DNA from: Acidaminococcales bacterium
Lineage (GTDB): Bacteria > Bacillota > Negativicutes > Acidaminococcales > JAISLQ01
Assembly (NCBI GenBank): GCA_031290885.1
Contig: JAISLQ010000027.1
Coordinates: 1-47,397, forward strand
Length of the DNA: 47,397 nucleotides
Direction: 5' to 3'
Made by a program: the position numbers and the translations under genes. Numbering within the stretch: the stretch's first letter is position 1; every line of letters begins with the position of its first letter. The notes below the pieces were generated by a model. That model ran no database searches. It saw only the letters and a program-made list of their open reading frames with translations, and was not told the DNA's origin. Of the stretch, positions 8,127 through 16,721 are shown piece by piece.

Positions 8127-8184
8127 TTATTGACTACATTGTCGTTTATTTGATGTTATATCAATAAGCAAAAATAGTCAATAA
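8127..8184. promoter_or_regulatory. Nested inverted repeats in the livJ leader
   Basis: TTATTGACTA (8127-8136) and TAGTCAATAA (8175-8184) are a perfect ten-base inverted repeat. Between them TTGAT-GTTAT-ATCAA (8150-8164) forms a second, almost concentric one. The arrangement lies downstream of the promoter. It could be a second operator or an RNA stem in the leader. Confidence 0.4.
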
Positions 8185-8237
8185 TGTTGAAGGGTAAAAT
8201 TGCTTTGCCGACTAAGAAATAATGGAGGAGATTGACG

Positions 8238-9371
8238 ATGAAGAACCGAAAATCCTTACCGGCGCTCATGGCGGGGCTGCTTTTGTCCGCTGCCTTGCTG
8301 GGCGGCTGCGGCACAGACAAGAAAGCCGACGATGCCGTCAAGATCGGCTTGGCCATCCCGCTCACCGGCTCGTCGGCTCAGGACGGCGAAACGATCAAAA
8401 ACGGCGTCCAGCTCGCGATCGATGAAGTTAACGGACAGGGCGGCATTAAAGGGAAAAAAGTCCTGCTTGACGTCCAGGACGACAAGTCTGACCCGAAAGA
8501 GGCGGCCATCGTCGCCAACAAACTGGCCGGCGACAAAAGCGTGCTGGCGGTAGTGGGCCATTTCAACAGTTCGGCCACGCTCGCCGGCGCCCCTATCTAT
8601 AACAAAGCCGGCCTTGTGGAGATTTCCCCCGGCTCCAGTTCGCCGGCCGTAACCAAGGCGGGCGACTATACTTTCCGCGTAATTACAACCGACGCTTTCC
8701 AGGCTGACTATGTCGCCAAATGGGCCGTCAAGGATCTCGGCTATAAAAAGATTGCCGTAATTTATGAAAATAACGACTATGGCAAAGGCCTTGCCGATGT
8801 TTTTGACGAAAAGGCAAAGGGGCAGGGCGCGGCAATTGTTTCCAGCGATTCTTATCTTGCCGGCGAAACCAAGGATTTCAGCGCCATTTTGACCAAAATA
8901 AAAGCGGCGGGGCCGGACATGCTTTTCATCGGCGGCCTCTACAATGAAACGGCCCTTATTGCCAAACAGGCGAAAAACATAGGCCTGAACGCGCCGATCA
9001 TGGGCGTTGACGCTATCTATTCCAACGCCTTGATAGACCTCGGCGGGAAAAGCGTCGAGGGCGTGCTGCTCCCCGGCTTTTTCCATGAAGGCACGGACAA
9101 TCCCGTGGCGCAAAAGTTTATCAAAGCCTACAAAGCAAAATACAAACAGGATCCCGCGACCTATGCGGCCTATGGTTACGATGCCGCCAAAATAGTGCTG
9201 GACGCGATTGCCAACGCGGGCACGGACAGAAAAGCTATCCGCGACTATATAGCAAAAGTTAAGGGGTTCCAGGGTGCCACGGGCATCAATACGTTTGACG
9301 AAAACGGCGACGTTATGAAAGATCCGCTGCGCCTTGTCATCAAGGAAAGCAAGTTCCAGGTGGTAAAATAG
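8238..9371 (+). CDS. Branched-chain-amino-acid-type substrate-binding lipoprotein (LivJ-like)
   Basis: The 377-residue protein has a lipoprotein signal ending in the lipobox LLGGC near residue 21. The mature part is a Peripla_BP_6 (LivJ/AmiC/UrtA-type) binding fold, with KIGLAIPLTGSSAQDGE, GHFNSSATLAGAPIYNKAGL and AVIYENNDYGKG. It should capture substrate outside the membrane for the LivHMGF transporter that follows. The ATG at 8238 follows GGAGGA by eight bases. This family binds amino acids, urea, short amides and aromatic acids, so the substrate cannot be read from the fold. The downstream C-N hydrolases suggest a nitrogen compound. Confidence 0.92.
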   Translation: MKNRKSLPALMAGLLLSAALLGGCGTDKKADDAVKIGLAIPLTGSSAQDGETIKNGVQLAIDEVNGQGGIKGKKVLLDVQDDKSDPKEAAIVANKLAGDKSVLAVVGHFNSSATLAGAPIYNKAGLVEISPGSSSPAVTKAGDYTFRVITTDAFQADYVAKWAVKDLGYKKIAVIYENNDYGKGLADVFDEKAKGQGAAIVSSDSYLAGETKDFSAILTKIKAAGPDMLFIGGLYNETALIAKQAKNIGLNAPIMGVDAIYSNALIDLGGKSVEGVLLPGFFHEGTDNPVAQKFIKAYKAKYKQDPATYAAYGYDAAKIVLDAIANAGTDRKAIRDYIAKVKGFQGATGINTFDENGDVMKDPLRLVIKESKFQVVK

Positions 9372-9387
9372 TTTTGCCGCTGCCTAC

Positions 9388-9415
9388 GGCAGGCACGGCG
9401 GCCGCCGTGCCTGCC
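9388..9415. repeat. Perfect 28-base palindrome between livJ and livH
   Basis: The 14-base arm GGCAGGCACGGCGG is followed directly by its complement, giving a very stable hairpin 16 bases after the livJ stop. There is no U tract. It most likely protects the livJ message end or attenuates transcription into livH, which would give more binding protein than permease. Confidence 0.6.
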
Positions 9416-9457
9416 CCGGGTTTGGCCGGTGCCTGACTGAGGGGAGGTCATGCGCGC

Positions 9458-10330
9458 GTGTTTTTTCAACAGCTGTTAAACGGCCTGACCATCGGCGGCA
9501 TTTATGCCCTCATAGCGCTTGGCTATACTATGGTTTACGGCATACTGCAAATAGTGAACTTTGCCCACGGCGACATTTTCATGCTTGGCGCCTTCTTCGG
9601 CCTTTATCTGACAAGGGCGGCGGGAATGCCTTTTTTTATCGCCCTTCCCCTTGCCGCCGCCTTGACGACCTTGGCCGGGACGATTGTTGAGCGGCTGGCC
9701 TACAGGCCCATACGCGTCGCCGACAAATTGGCGGTTTTAATAAGCGCCCTCGGCATGTCAATGTTTCTGCAAAACCTTGCCATGCTGATTTGGGGGACGG
9801 AAACCCATCCTTTTAACATAGATGTGCCCATACGGACTTATACTTTCAGTTCCATAACAATATCCAACATTCAACTGAGCGTCATAGTTTTTTCCTGTTT
9901 GCTGATGACAGTCCTTTATTTTATTGTCAACCGGACAAAAATAGGCTTGGCGATGCGGGCCACTTCCCATAATCTCAACAACGCCCGCCTTATGGGCATA
10001 AATACCGACAGAATCATCTCCTTTACTTTCGGCGTTGGTTCAGGGCTTGCCTGCGTGGCGGGCATTTTTGTCGGCGTATACTATGACGCGGTATATCCCA
10101 TGATGGGCTACTCGGCCGGCCTCAAAGCCTTTGCCGCCGCGATTTTAGGCGGCATTGGCAGCATACCCGGCGCCATGCTGGGGGGATTTGTCATCGGGCT
10201 GGTGGAAAACCTTGGCGCGGCTTATATCTCTTCAGGCTATCGGGACGCTTTTGCCTTCGGCATTCTCATTGTTGTGCTTATTTTCCGTCCTTCGGGCATA
10301 CTCGGCAAGAAGACCCTTGAAAAGGTATAG
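9458..10330 (+). CDS. livH: Branched-chain-amino-acid-type ABC permease LivH
   Basis: This 290-residue membrane protein is one of the two channel subunits of a LivHM-type ABC importer. It starts FFQQLLNGLTIGGIYALIAL and carries GYTMVYGILQIVNFAHGD, the family hallmark, and the GIGSIPGAMLGG loop near residue 235, which docks on the ATPases. About eight membrane segments are visible. The GTG at 9458 follows GGGGAGGT; an in-frame ATG is not available. livM starts 11 bases after its stop. Confidence 0.94.
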   Translation: MFFQQLLNGLTIGGIYALIALGYTMVYGILQIVNFAHGDIFMLGAFFGLYLTRAAGMPFFIALPLAAALTTLAGTIVERLAYRPIRVADKLAVLISALGMSMFLQNLAMLIWGTETHPFNIDVPIRTYTFSSITISNIQLSVIVFSCLLMTVLYFIVNRTKIGLAMRATSHNLNNARLMGINTDRIISFTFGVGSGLACVAGIFVGVYYDAVYPMMGYSAGLKAFAAAILGGIGSIPGAMLGGFVIGLVENLGAAYISSGYRDAFAFGILIVVLIFRPSGILGKKTLEKV

Positions 10331-10341
10331 GGGGCAATGCC

Positions 10342-11310
10342 ATGTACTTATTTTTAAGCAGCAGGAAATTTCTGTTCCTGTTGCTCCTTGTTCTTTTGCT
10401 CTTGCCTTTTTTTATAACAAACAGCTATTTTTTGCATATTCTCATTTCCATCGGGCTATATGTCATCCTTGCCCTTAGCCTCAACCTCGTGACGGGCTTT
10501 GCCGGGCAGCTTTCCCTTGGCCATGTGGCCTTTTACGGCATAGGCGCCTATACGTCGGCATTGCTCATGCTCAACTTCGCTTTGAATTTTTGGCTTGCCG
10601 CCATTGCCAGCGCCCTTTCCGCCGGTATTTTCGGGTTTCTGCTGGGCCTGCCTACGCTAAGGCTGAAAGGCGACTACCTTGCCATAGTTACGCTTGGCTT
10701 TGCGGAAATAATCCGGCTCGTGCTTGTCAACTGGGATAGCCTGACCCGCGGCCCCATGGGGCTTCCCGGCATTCCCCCGCCGGAAATGTTCGGCTACGTT
10801 TTTTCCTCAAGGGAGTCTTTTTATTATCTTGTATTGCTTTTTGCCGTTTTCACCATCGTTTTTATGGCCAGGCTGACAAATTCGGGCGTAGGCATGGCCA
10901 TGGAAACAGTCAAGGCGGATGAGATCGCGGCCGAATCCATCGGCATCTACCCAATCAAATACAAACTCCTGGCCTTTGTCATTTCCGCCGGGTTTGCGGG
11001 GGTGGCGGGCAGTTTTTACGCCAGCTATATTTCTTTTGTCAGCCCCGACACTTTTGTCTATAACGATTCATGCACTATACTGGCCATGGCGGTGCTGGGG
11101 GGGCTTGGCAGCGTTCCGGGGTCGGTCGCCGGCGCGGCCGCGCTTACGCTCATCCCTGAAATGCTGCGCTTTTTAAGCAGCTATCGGATGCTTATTTTTG
11201 GCTTTCTCATGGTCTTTATGATGATCTACCGGCCATCCGGTTTTTGGGGGGCGGACAAGCGGACGCTCAATGTTTACAAAATAAACGCCGAGGAAAACAA
11301 ACATGGCTGA
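10342..11310 (+). CDS. livM: Branched-chain-amino-acid-type ABC permease LivM
   Basis: The 322-residue second channel subunit pairs with LivH. It has a very hydrophobic N-terminus and the LivM hallmarks LSLNLVTGFAGQLSLGHVAF, GLPTLRLKGDYLAIVTLGFAEI and GGLGSVPGSVAGA (ATPase-docking loop). About eight to ten membrane segments are visible. Its 3' end overlaps the livG start by eight bases, indicating translational coupling. Confidence 0.94.
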   Translation: MYLFLSSRKFLFLLLLVLLLLPFFITNSYFLHILISIGLYVILALSLNLVTGFAGQLSLGHVAFYGIGAYTSALLMLNFALNFWLAAIASALSAGIFGFLLGLPTLRLKGDYLAIVTLGFAEIIRLVLVNWDSLTRGPMGLPGIPPPEMFGYVFSSRESFYYLVLLFAVFTIVFMARLTNSGVGMAMETVKADEIAAESIGIYPIKYKLLAFVISAGFAGVAGSFYASYISFVSPDTFVYNDSCTILAMAVLGGLGSVPGSVAGAAALTLIPEMLRFLSSYRMLIFGFLMVFMMIYRPSGFWGADKRTLNVYKINAEENKHG

Positions 11311-12100
11311 GATACTTAACGTCAAAGGCGCCACGATCCGCTTTGGCGCCCTCGCGGCGGTAAACAAAGTCAGCATGGCGCAAAACGACGGGGACATAAT
11401 ATCGCTTATCGGGCCGAACGGCGCCGGCAAGACGACCCTTTTCAACTTGCTGACGGGCATTTACCAGCCGGACGAGGGCGAAATTTTTTTCCACGGCGAA
11501 AACATAACTTCGCTCAAGCCCCATCAGCGGGTACAAAAAGGCATCTCCCGCACCTTCCAAAACATCAGGCTGTTCGCCGCCATGACGGTGCTGGAAAACC
11601 TGCTTGTGGCCAACGCCGGGTGCAGCGGCGAAGGCGTTTTTCGGGCCGTGCTGGGCGGAAAAGGCCTTGCCCGGCAAAGGCGGGAGATTGTTGAGCAATG
11701 CGAAAACATCCTGGAGACAGTCGGCCTTGAAGACAAGGCGGGCGAGATGGCGACAAGCCTGCCCTATGGCAAGCAAAGGCTGCTGGAAATCGGCCGCGCC
11801 CTTTCCACCGGCCCCAAACTCGTGCTCCTGGACGAGCCGGGCGCGGGCATGAACGGCGCGGAGAAAGAAGAGTTGACAAAACTCATCTACCACATAAAAG
11901 ACAAGATGAAAAAGAACGTGCTCTTGATTGAGCACGACATGAAATTTGTCATGAATATATCGCACCACATTGTCGTGCTCGACCACGGCGAAAAAATTGC
12001 CGAGGGCTTGCCTTGCGCGATACAAAAAAACCGGCAGGTGATAGAGGCATATTTGGGCCGCGCGGCGTTCACCTTTGACGAGGAGGCGCAAAATGCTTAA
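11303..12100 (+). CDS. livG: ABC transporter ATP-binding protein LivG
   Basis: The 265-residue ATPase powers the LivHM channel. It shows Walker A GPNGAGKTTLFNLL, the Q-loop region GISRTFQNIRLF, an ABC signature in variant form (LPYGKQRLLEIGRAL) and Walker B LVLLDEPGAGMN, the usual LivG pattern. The switch His lies in LLIEHDMKFV. It overlaps livM at its start and livF at its end by eight bases each. Confidence 0.95.
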   Translation: MAEILNVKGATIRFGALAAVNKVSMAQNDGDIISLIGPNGAGKTTLFNLLTGIYQPDEGEIFFHGENITSLKPHQRVQKGISRTFQNIRLFAAMTVLENLLVANAGCSGEGVFRAVLGGKGLARQRREIVEQCENILETVGLEDKAGEMATSLPYGKQRLLEIGRALSTGPKLVLLDEPGAGMNGAEKEELTKLIYHIKDKMKKNVLLIEHDMKFVMNISHHIVVLDHGEKIAEGLPCAIQKNRQVIEAYLGRAAFTFDEEAQNA

Positions 12101-12800
12101 AGCGGAATGCCTCCACGTGAAATACGGAGTGATACCGGCGCTTAAAGGCATATCTTTCCATGTGGGGCAAGGGGAGATAGTGGCGCTCATAGGCGCAAAC
12201 GGCGCGGGCAAGACAACGGCGCTAAATTGCGTCTGCGGCCTTGTCAAAGCGGAGCGGGGCGGCATAACCTTCAACGGCCAAAACATCGCCAATATGCCTA
12301 CCCACAAAATCGTTGCGCTTGGCGTTTCACAGGCGCCTGAGGGGCGCGGCGTATTCCCCAATCTCACCGTCCGGGAAAATCTTTCCCTTGGGGCTTACCT
12401 GCGCGATGACAAAAATGAAATTGAAAGCGACAGGGAAATGGTTTACCAAATATTTCCCCGGCTGAAAGAAAGGCAAAAGCAGTCGGGGGGGACACTCTCC
12501 GGCGGCGAACAGCAAATGCTGGCCATCGGCAGGGCGCTTATGTCCAGGCCAAAGCTGCTCTTGCTTGACGAACCGTCCATGGGGCTTGCGCCAATTATTG
12601 TTGAAGACATCTTCAGGACCATCAGGAACATAAACAAGCAAAACAAAACCACCATTTTGCTTGTGGAGCAAAACGCCCACATGGCGCTTATGCTTTCCAA
12701 CCGGGCCTATGTGCTGGAAACCGGCGAAATAATTGCCGCAGGAAAATCAAGGGACCTTGCGGGCAACGACCAGATTAAAAAATCCTATCTCGGCTTATAA
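12093..12800 (+). CDS. livF: ABC transporter ATP-binding protein LivF
   Basis: The 235-residue partner ATPase of LivG has Walker A GANGAGKTTALN, signature LSGGEQQMLAIGRAL, Walker B LLLLDEPSMGLAP and switch region LLVEQNAHMAL. The ATG at 12093 is chosen because AGGAGG lies six bases upstream, inside the livG coding end. An upstream ATG at 12075 lacks such a site. The ATC-hydrolase-like gene follows 12 bases after the stop. Confidence 0.95.
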   Translation: MLKAECLHVKYGVIPALKGISFHVGQGEIVALIGANGAGKTTALNCVCGLVKAERGGITFNGQNIANMPTHKIVALGVSQAPEGRGVFPNLTVRENLSLGAYLRDDKNEIESDREMVYQIFPRLKERQKQSGGTLSGGEQQMLAIGRALMSRPKLLLLDEPSMGLAPIIVEDIFRTIRNINKQNKTTILLVEQNAHMALMLSNRAYVLETGEIIAAGKSRDLAGNDQIKKSYLGL

Positions 12801-12812
12801 GGGGGAAGAAAA

Positions 12813-13298
12813 ATGTCGGATACATTGAGGCCGGTGTCCATCTATACTTTGTTTGCCCAACTCTTTTCTTCCGTGGCGCGGGAGGTTACAAAAGACTTTG
12901 GCGCGGCGGGCGCGGCGGCGCTAAAGCGCGGGGTGAGAAAGTACGGCGAAGCCCGCGGCCGTCATATCGCACAAAATGCCGCTTCGGACGGCAAACCAAA
13001 CACGCTCGAAAACTATCTGCCGTATTATGACATGGAACGCTCCGAGCTTTTTGTCTATGCCACGGCAACGGGCGAGAACCTGATAGACCAGAAGTTTTAC
13101 AAATGCCCCTTTGCCGAGGCATGGATAAAAGAGGGCGAGCAGGCGCTGGGGAAACTTTACTGCGATGAAATAGACCGCGCCATCGCCAAAGGCTTTAATC
13201 CCAACCTCGAACACGAAGAAATAACGCATCTGCTCGACGGCGCGCCAAGCTGCCACATGACTTTTCAGATGAAAAAAGGGGACGAAAATGCGAAATAA
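12813..13298 (+). CDS. L-2-amino-thiazoline-4-carboxylate hydrolase family protein
   Basis: The 161-residue protein matches the ATC_hydrolase family. The pattern includes RGVRKYGEARGRHIAQNA, ENYLPYYDM, a Cys in KFYKCPFAEAW, LGKLYCDEIDRAIAKGFNP and the terminal HLLDGAPSCHM. The founding enzyme opens the ring of the cyclic amidine-like L-ATC to N-carbamoyl-L-cysteine on the way to cysteine. Most relatives are uncharacterised, so this substrate should not be assumed. It sits between a Liv-type transporter and a ureohydrolase, with an 11-base overlap into the latter. This suggests a joint role in breaking C-N bonds of an imported compound. Confidence 0.8.
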   Translation: MSDTLRPVSIYTLFAQLFSSVAREVTKDFGAAGAAALKRGVRKYGEARGRHIAQNAASDGKPNTLENYLPYYDMERSELFVYATATGENLIDQKFYKCPFAEAWIKEGEQALGKLYCDEIDRAIAKGFNPNLEHEEITHLLDGAPSCHMTFQMKKGDENAK

Positions 13299-14274
13299 AC
13301 CTATTTGCTACGTCCCCGGCCGGCAAATCCCGGAAATATACGGCGGCGTGCCGACCTTTTTGGGCCTTCCCAAGATAGAAAACAAAGGCGACATCGCGGC
13401 CAACGATTTAATCGTCATGGGCGTCCCCTGGGAAGGGACTTGCACTTACGGCGGTTTTTCCGGCTGCGACCTTGCGCCCAAGTCCATCCGCGCCGCCTCC
13501 TTGCGCTACGGCGGGTACATGCCGGATTATGACATAGATGTGTTCGACCATTTGACGGGCGCCGATTATGGCGATACGCCGGTGCAAAACGGCAACCGGG
13601 AGTTTTCTTTTGCCGGCGTCAAAGAAAAGCTGAACGATATCCTTGCCTATGGCAAAATGCCGATAATTTTCGGCGGCGATCATTCCATTTCTTACCCTTT
13701 AATCAGCGAATTCGGCAAAAAACACGGGGGCAACATTGGCATAATCCACTTCGATGCCCACCTGGACAACGTGGCGGCCTTCGGCGACGAGCAATTTGCC
13801 CGCTGCTCGCCATTTTACCGCCTGTACGAAGATGCCGGCGTCAACCCCAAAAAGCTTGTGCATTTTGGCATAAGAGGGCCCAGGAACCATCCCGACGGGC
13901 TCAAATCAGCCAAAAAGTTCGGCGCGTCGGTGATTACGGCGCTGCAAATAAAGCTCATGGGCATTCAGGATGCCGTCAAAAAGGCGATCGGCATTGCCGC
14001 CGACGGCACGGCCGCCGTGTATATAACGATCTGCTCCGATGTCCTTGACGTGGCCCACAACCCGGCCGGCCCGCCGGACCCTTGCGGCCTGACGACTTTT
14101 GAGCTGGCGTATGCCCTTAATGAGTGCGGCAAAGTAAAAGCGGACGCTTTTGACTTTGTGGAAATATATCCGTCCAGGGACGCCAACAACGTATCTTCGC
14201 ATGTCGCGGTTTGGCTTGTCCTGCATTTGCTCGCGGGCATCGCGCAAAGGAAAGGGAAAACAGTTGCCGATTGA
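13288..14274 (+). CDS. Arginase/agmatinase-family ureohydrolase
   Basis: The 328-residue protein belongs to the Mn-dependent ureohydrolase superfamily, which removes urea from guanidino compounds. Metal-ligand motifs are GGDHS (His132) and DAHLD (Asp156, His158, Asp160). The third motif, normally S-x-D-x-D, reads ITICSDVLD. By eye, Cys249 replaces the first Asp and Asp251 keeps the second. The sequence NPAGPPDPCGLTTFEL follows where family members have the GTGTPEPGGL loop. It is translationally coupled to the ATC-hydrolase-like gene and ends the liv operon. The substrate is unknown; agmatine, guanidinobutyrate or a ring-opened guanidine are possibilities. Confidence 0.85.
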   Translation: MRNKPICYVPGRQIPEIYGGVPTFLGLPKIENKGDIAANDLIVMGVPWEGTCTYGGFSGCDLAPKSIRAASLRYGGYMPDYDIDVFDHLTGADYGDTPVQNGNREFSFAGVKEKLNDILAYGKMPIIFGGDHSISYPLISEFGKKHGGNIGIIHFDAHLDNVAAFGDEQFARCSPFYRLYEDAGVNPKKLVHFGIRGPRNHPDGLKSAKKFGASVITALQIKLMGIQDAVKKAIGIAADGTAAVYITICSDVLDVAHNPAGPPDPCGLTTFELAYALNECGKVKADAFDFVEIYPSRDANNVSSHVAVWLVLHLLAGIAQRKGKTVAD

Positions 14275-14305
14275 ATTTCCCATAAACTTGGGCGGGCGCC
14301 AAAAG

Positions 14306-15595
14306 CTAAAACCAATTTTCCCAATCATCCGCAAACTTTTCCCACAAATCCGGCAGTATTTTTCGGATACGTATTTGCTGCTCTCTTTCAGTGCCGGTAA
14401 AAATGCCCGCCTGATAGATGAGTTCGGGGTTGGCGCCTTTTTTGGCCGCGCCTTTGGCAATTTCCTCATTCACGTGATTGTCGTGCAATATGCCGAGAGC
14501 GTCCAGAAGGCGTTTCAGGCTCCGCATTACTTTGCTGTCGTCGCCGTAAGCCTTGCCTGACATGCTTTGCATTACGTAGCGCATTGACTTTGCCTTTATC
14601 CTGACCGCGTGCGCCGCGCCGTCGTCAGAAAAATCCGGGTACCGCCGGACGAGCGACTGCATGCGCCGGTACCAGCGGGCAAGCCGTTTGTTGGCTACTT
14701 TGCTGAGCGAAAGATCCTCCCGCTTCTCCCGTATGGGGCCGCCGGACACCCAGGCCATGAAAGCCACGAGCATGGGCGTTAAACGGGTCAACTCAAAAAA
14801 AGGCACTGTTTTGGATAGTTCCGCCGCGCGTTCCCGGCTTAAGAATTCCGACAGGCGATCGCTTTGTTTGGGATATTTTTTTTTGTGCGCGGCGTTGCCG
14901 CGCCAGTTGCTCAAGGCTATGTCCAGTTCCCGGAGGCGCGCGAGCTTTATGGTGAGGGCGCGCAGTTTCTCCCGCCATTTCATGGCGTCCGGCGCGAGGA
15001 TTTTTTCCAGCATGGCCAGCACCGATCTGAATTTTCTTATTTCCACCCGCAACCGCCGCACCGGCAGCCGATCGCCCGGATGCAGGGAAAACTCCGCCGA
15101 AGCCTGGCTTATGCCGCACAGATGCCACCAGGCAAGCTCAAAAAGCGATTCTTCCACCGTGCGGCCGGCGAATTCTTTGACATGGAAGCGGCCAAATTCC
15201 ACGCCTTTAATCGTGTCTTTGGCTCTTTGCTCATGGTTGCGGCTTTCCAGCGCGCAACGATACCTGCCGGACAGATTGGCCGCCTGGCGCAAAATATCGC
15301 CGTAGGGCCCGGACAGGCGGGTAAGGACAATTTCCTTGATCTCAACCGCCTGCCCGGCTACCATCATCTCCCCCTCCGAATAGGCAATTTTGACGCGGCT
15401 GGTGCCGCTGACCAACATGCCGCTGTGGAGTTTTACGTAGATACGGCCTTCGCTTTCTATTTCGTCGGCGTTTTTTGCGTCAACGACAATTTCTTCGTCC
15501 GTTGTGTCCAAAGGGAAGAAGTCTTTGCCCAGATGTTTGACGATATTGGACCAACCGGCTTTTTCCTGCAAAATGAGGACTATTTCCTTGTCCAC
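14306..15595 (-). CDS. CHAD-domain protein with possible degenerate CYTH-like N-terminus
   Basis: From about residue 175 the protein is a CHAD domain: helical, with VRRLRVEIRKFRSVLAMLE, LARLRELDIAL, HAVRIKAKSMRYVMQ and LGILHDNHV. Its conserved His and basic residues are known to bind polyphosphate. CHAD often follows a CYTH triphosphatase domain. Here the N-terminus VDKEIVLILQEKAGW resembles the CYTH start, but the ExExK metal motif is incomplete. The GTG at 15595 gives 429 residues and the most family-like start; an upstream ATG at 15664 would add 23 residues of low complexity. It converges with the ureohydrolase gene. Confidence 0.8.
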   Translation of the reverse strand: MDKEIVLILQEKAGWSNIVKHLGKDFFPLDTTDEEIVVDAKNADEIESEGRIYVKLHSGMLVSGTSRVKIAYSEGEMMVAGQAVEIKEIVLTRLSGPYGDILRQAANLSGRYRCALESRNHEQRAKDTIKGVEFGRFHVKEFAGRTVEESLFELAWWHLCGISQASAEFSLHPGDRLPVRRLRVEIRKFRSVLAMLEKILAPDAMKWREKLRALTIKLARLRELDIALSNWRGNAAHKKKYPKQSDRLSEFLSRERAAELSKTVPFFELTRLTPMLVAFMAWVSGGPIREKREDLSLSKVANKRLARWYRRMQSLVRRYPDFSDDGAAHAVRIKAKSMRYVMQSMSGKAYGDDSKVMRSLKRLLDALGILHDNHVNEEIAKGAAKKGANPELIYQAGIFTGTEREQQIRIRKILPDLWEKFADDWENWF

Positions 15596-15737
15596 CCCGA
15601 CCGCCCTTCCATACGCGCCGCCAAGGACGCGCCCACCGCCTGACGGCGGCGGGAAATGTTCCAATGCTGTCTTCGGATTAAAATCATGCTATCTTTCTTT
15701 CGGGATAATTTAAGGCAAATTTTCCGCTTCCTGAACT

Positions 15738-16715
15738 CTAAGTTATCAGGCGCCTCTCCAGTTCGCCGTTGACGCAGGAAGGCATTTTTCTTCCTTCCAG
15801 GGCGCAGATCAGGTTTTCAAGGGCCATAAGCGACATGGCATCGCGGGTCTCGCGCGCTTGTCCGCCAATGTGCGGAAATATCGCGACATTGTCAAAAGCC
15901 AGGAGGGGATGGTCGCCCGGCAGCGGCTCAGGATCGGTAACGTCAAAGGCGGCGTAAGCGATTCTTTGGTCATTAAGCGCCCGGCAGAGGGCGTCCGTGT
16001 CTACCAAGCCGCCGCGCCCGATATTGATGAAACGGGCGGTGGGCTTCATTTGGGCAAATTGCCTGTCCCCGAAGAATTTGCGCGTTTTTTCGTTGAGCGG
16101 CAAAGACAAAAGCACGAAATCAGCTTTGCCCAAAAGTTCGGCCAAAGGCAAATATTGCGCCCCTATCTCCGATGCCGCGGCGGAAGGCTTGCGGTTGTAG
16201 TAAGCTATGGACATGCCGCTGGCCCTGGCCCTTTGGGCGACGGCCAGGCCGACGTTGCCCAAGCCGATTATGCCGAGCAGTTTACCTTTAAGGTCCATCC
16301 CCATGGCAAAAGGCTTTTTCCGGCCCCATTCCCCGCTTTTGACATGCTCCCACGCTTTGTGCAGATAACGCGCGCTGCATAAAATAAGCCCGAAAGCGAT
16401 GTCGGCCGTCGCGTCGGTTACCACGCCCGGCGTATTGCCCACCAGCACGCCCCTTTGGCTGCAGGCCGCAACGTCTATATTGTCATAGCCGGCGGCAATT
16501 TGCGAAACAACCTTCACATTAGGCGCTTTGTCAAGCAGCTCCCCGTCTATTTTGGTCCGGCCGCCGGAACAGATGGCGTTGGCTTCCGCCAACCAGGCGA
16601 GCCATGTTTCTTTTGGCGTGTCCGCTTCCCTTATTTTCAAATCGAACATTTGCCGCATTTTTTCCACGCCGGACAAATGGAAGTTGTTGGTCAGGACGAC
16701 TTTATATTTTTTCAC
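15738..16715 (-). CDS. D-isomer-specific 2-hydroxyacid dehydrogenase
   Basis: The 325-residue cytosolic enzyme reduces a 2-keto acid with NAD(P)H, or does the reverse. It has the Rossmann motif GIIGLGNVGLAVAQRA near residue 150, catalytic Arg in NIGRGGLVDTDAL, Glu in TDPEPLPGDHP and His in FPHIGGQ. These are closest to the glyoxylate/hydroxypyruvate reductase group. The GTG at 16715 follows GAGGTGATTT, which also contains the stop of the VOC gene, so the two genes are coupled. The exact substrate cannot be told. Confidence 0.9.
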   Translation of the reverse strand: MKKYKVVLTNNFHLSGVEKMRQMFDLKIREADTPKETWLAWLAEANAICSGGRTKIDGELLDKAPNVKVVSQIAAGYDNIDVAACSQRGVLVGNTPGVVTDATADIAFGLILCSARYLHKAWEHVKSGEWGRKKPFAMGMDLKGKLLGIIGLGNVGLAVAQRARASGMSIAYYNRKPSAAASEIGAQYLPLAELLGKADFVLLSLPLNEKTRKFFGDRQFAQMKPTARFINIGRGGLVDTDALCRALNDQRIAYAAFDVTDPEPLPGDHPLLAFDNVAIFPHIGGQARETRDAMSLMALENLICALEGRKMPSCVNGELERRLIT

Positions 16716-16721
16716 GTCAAA

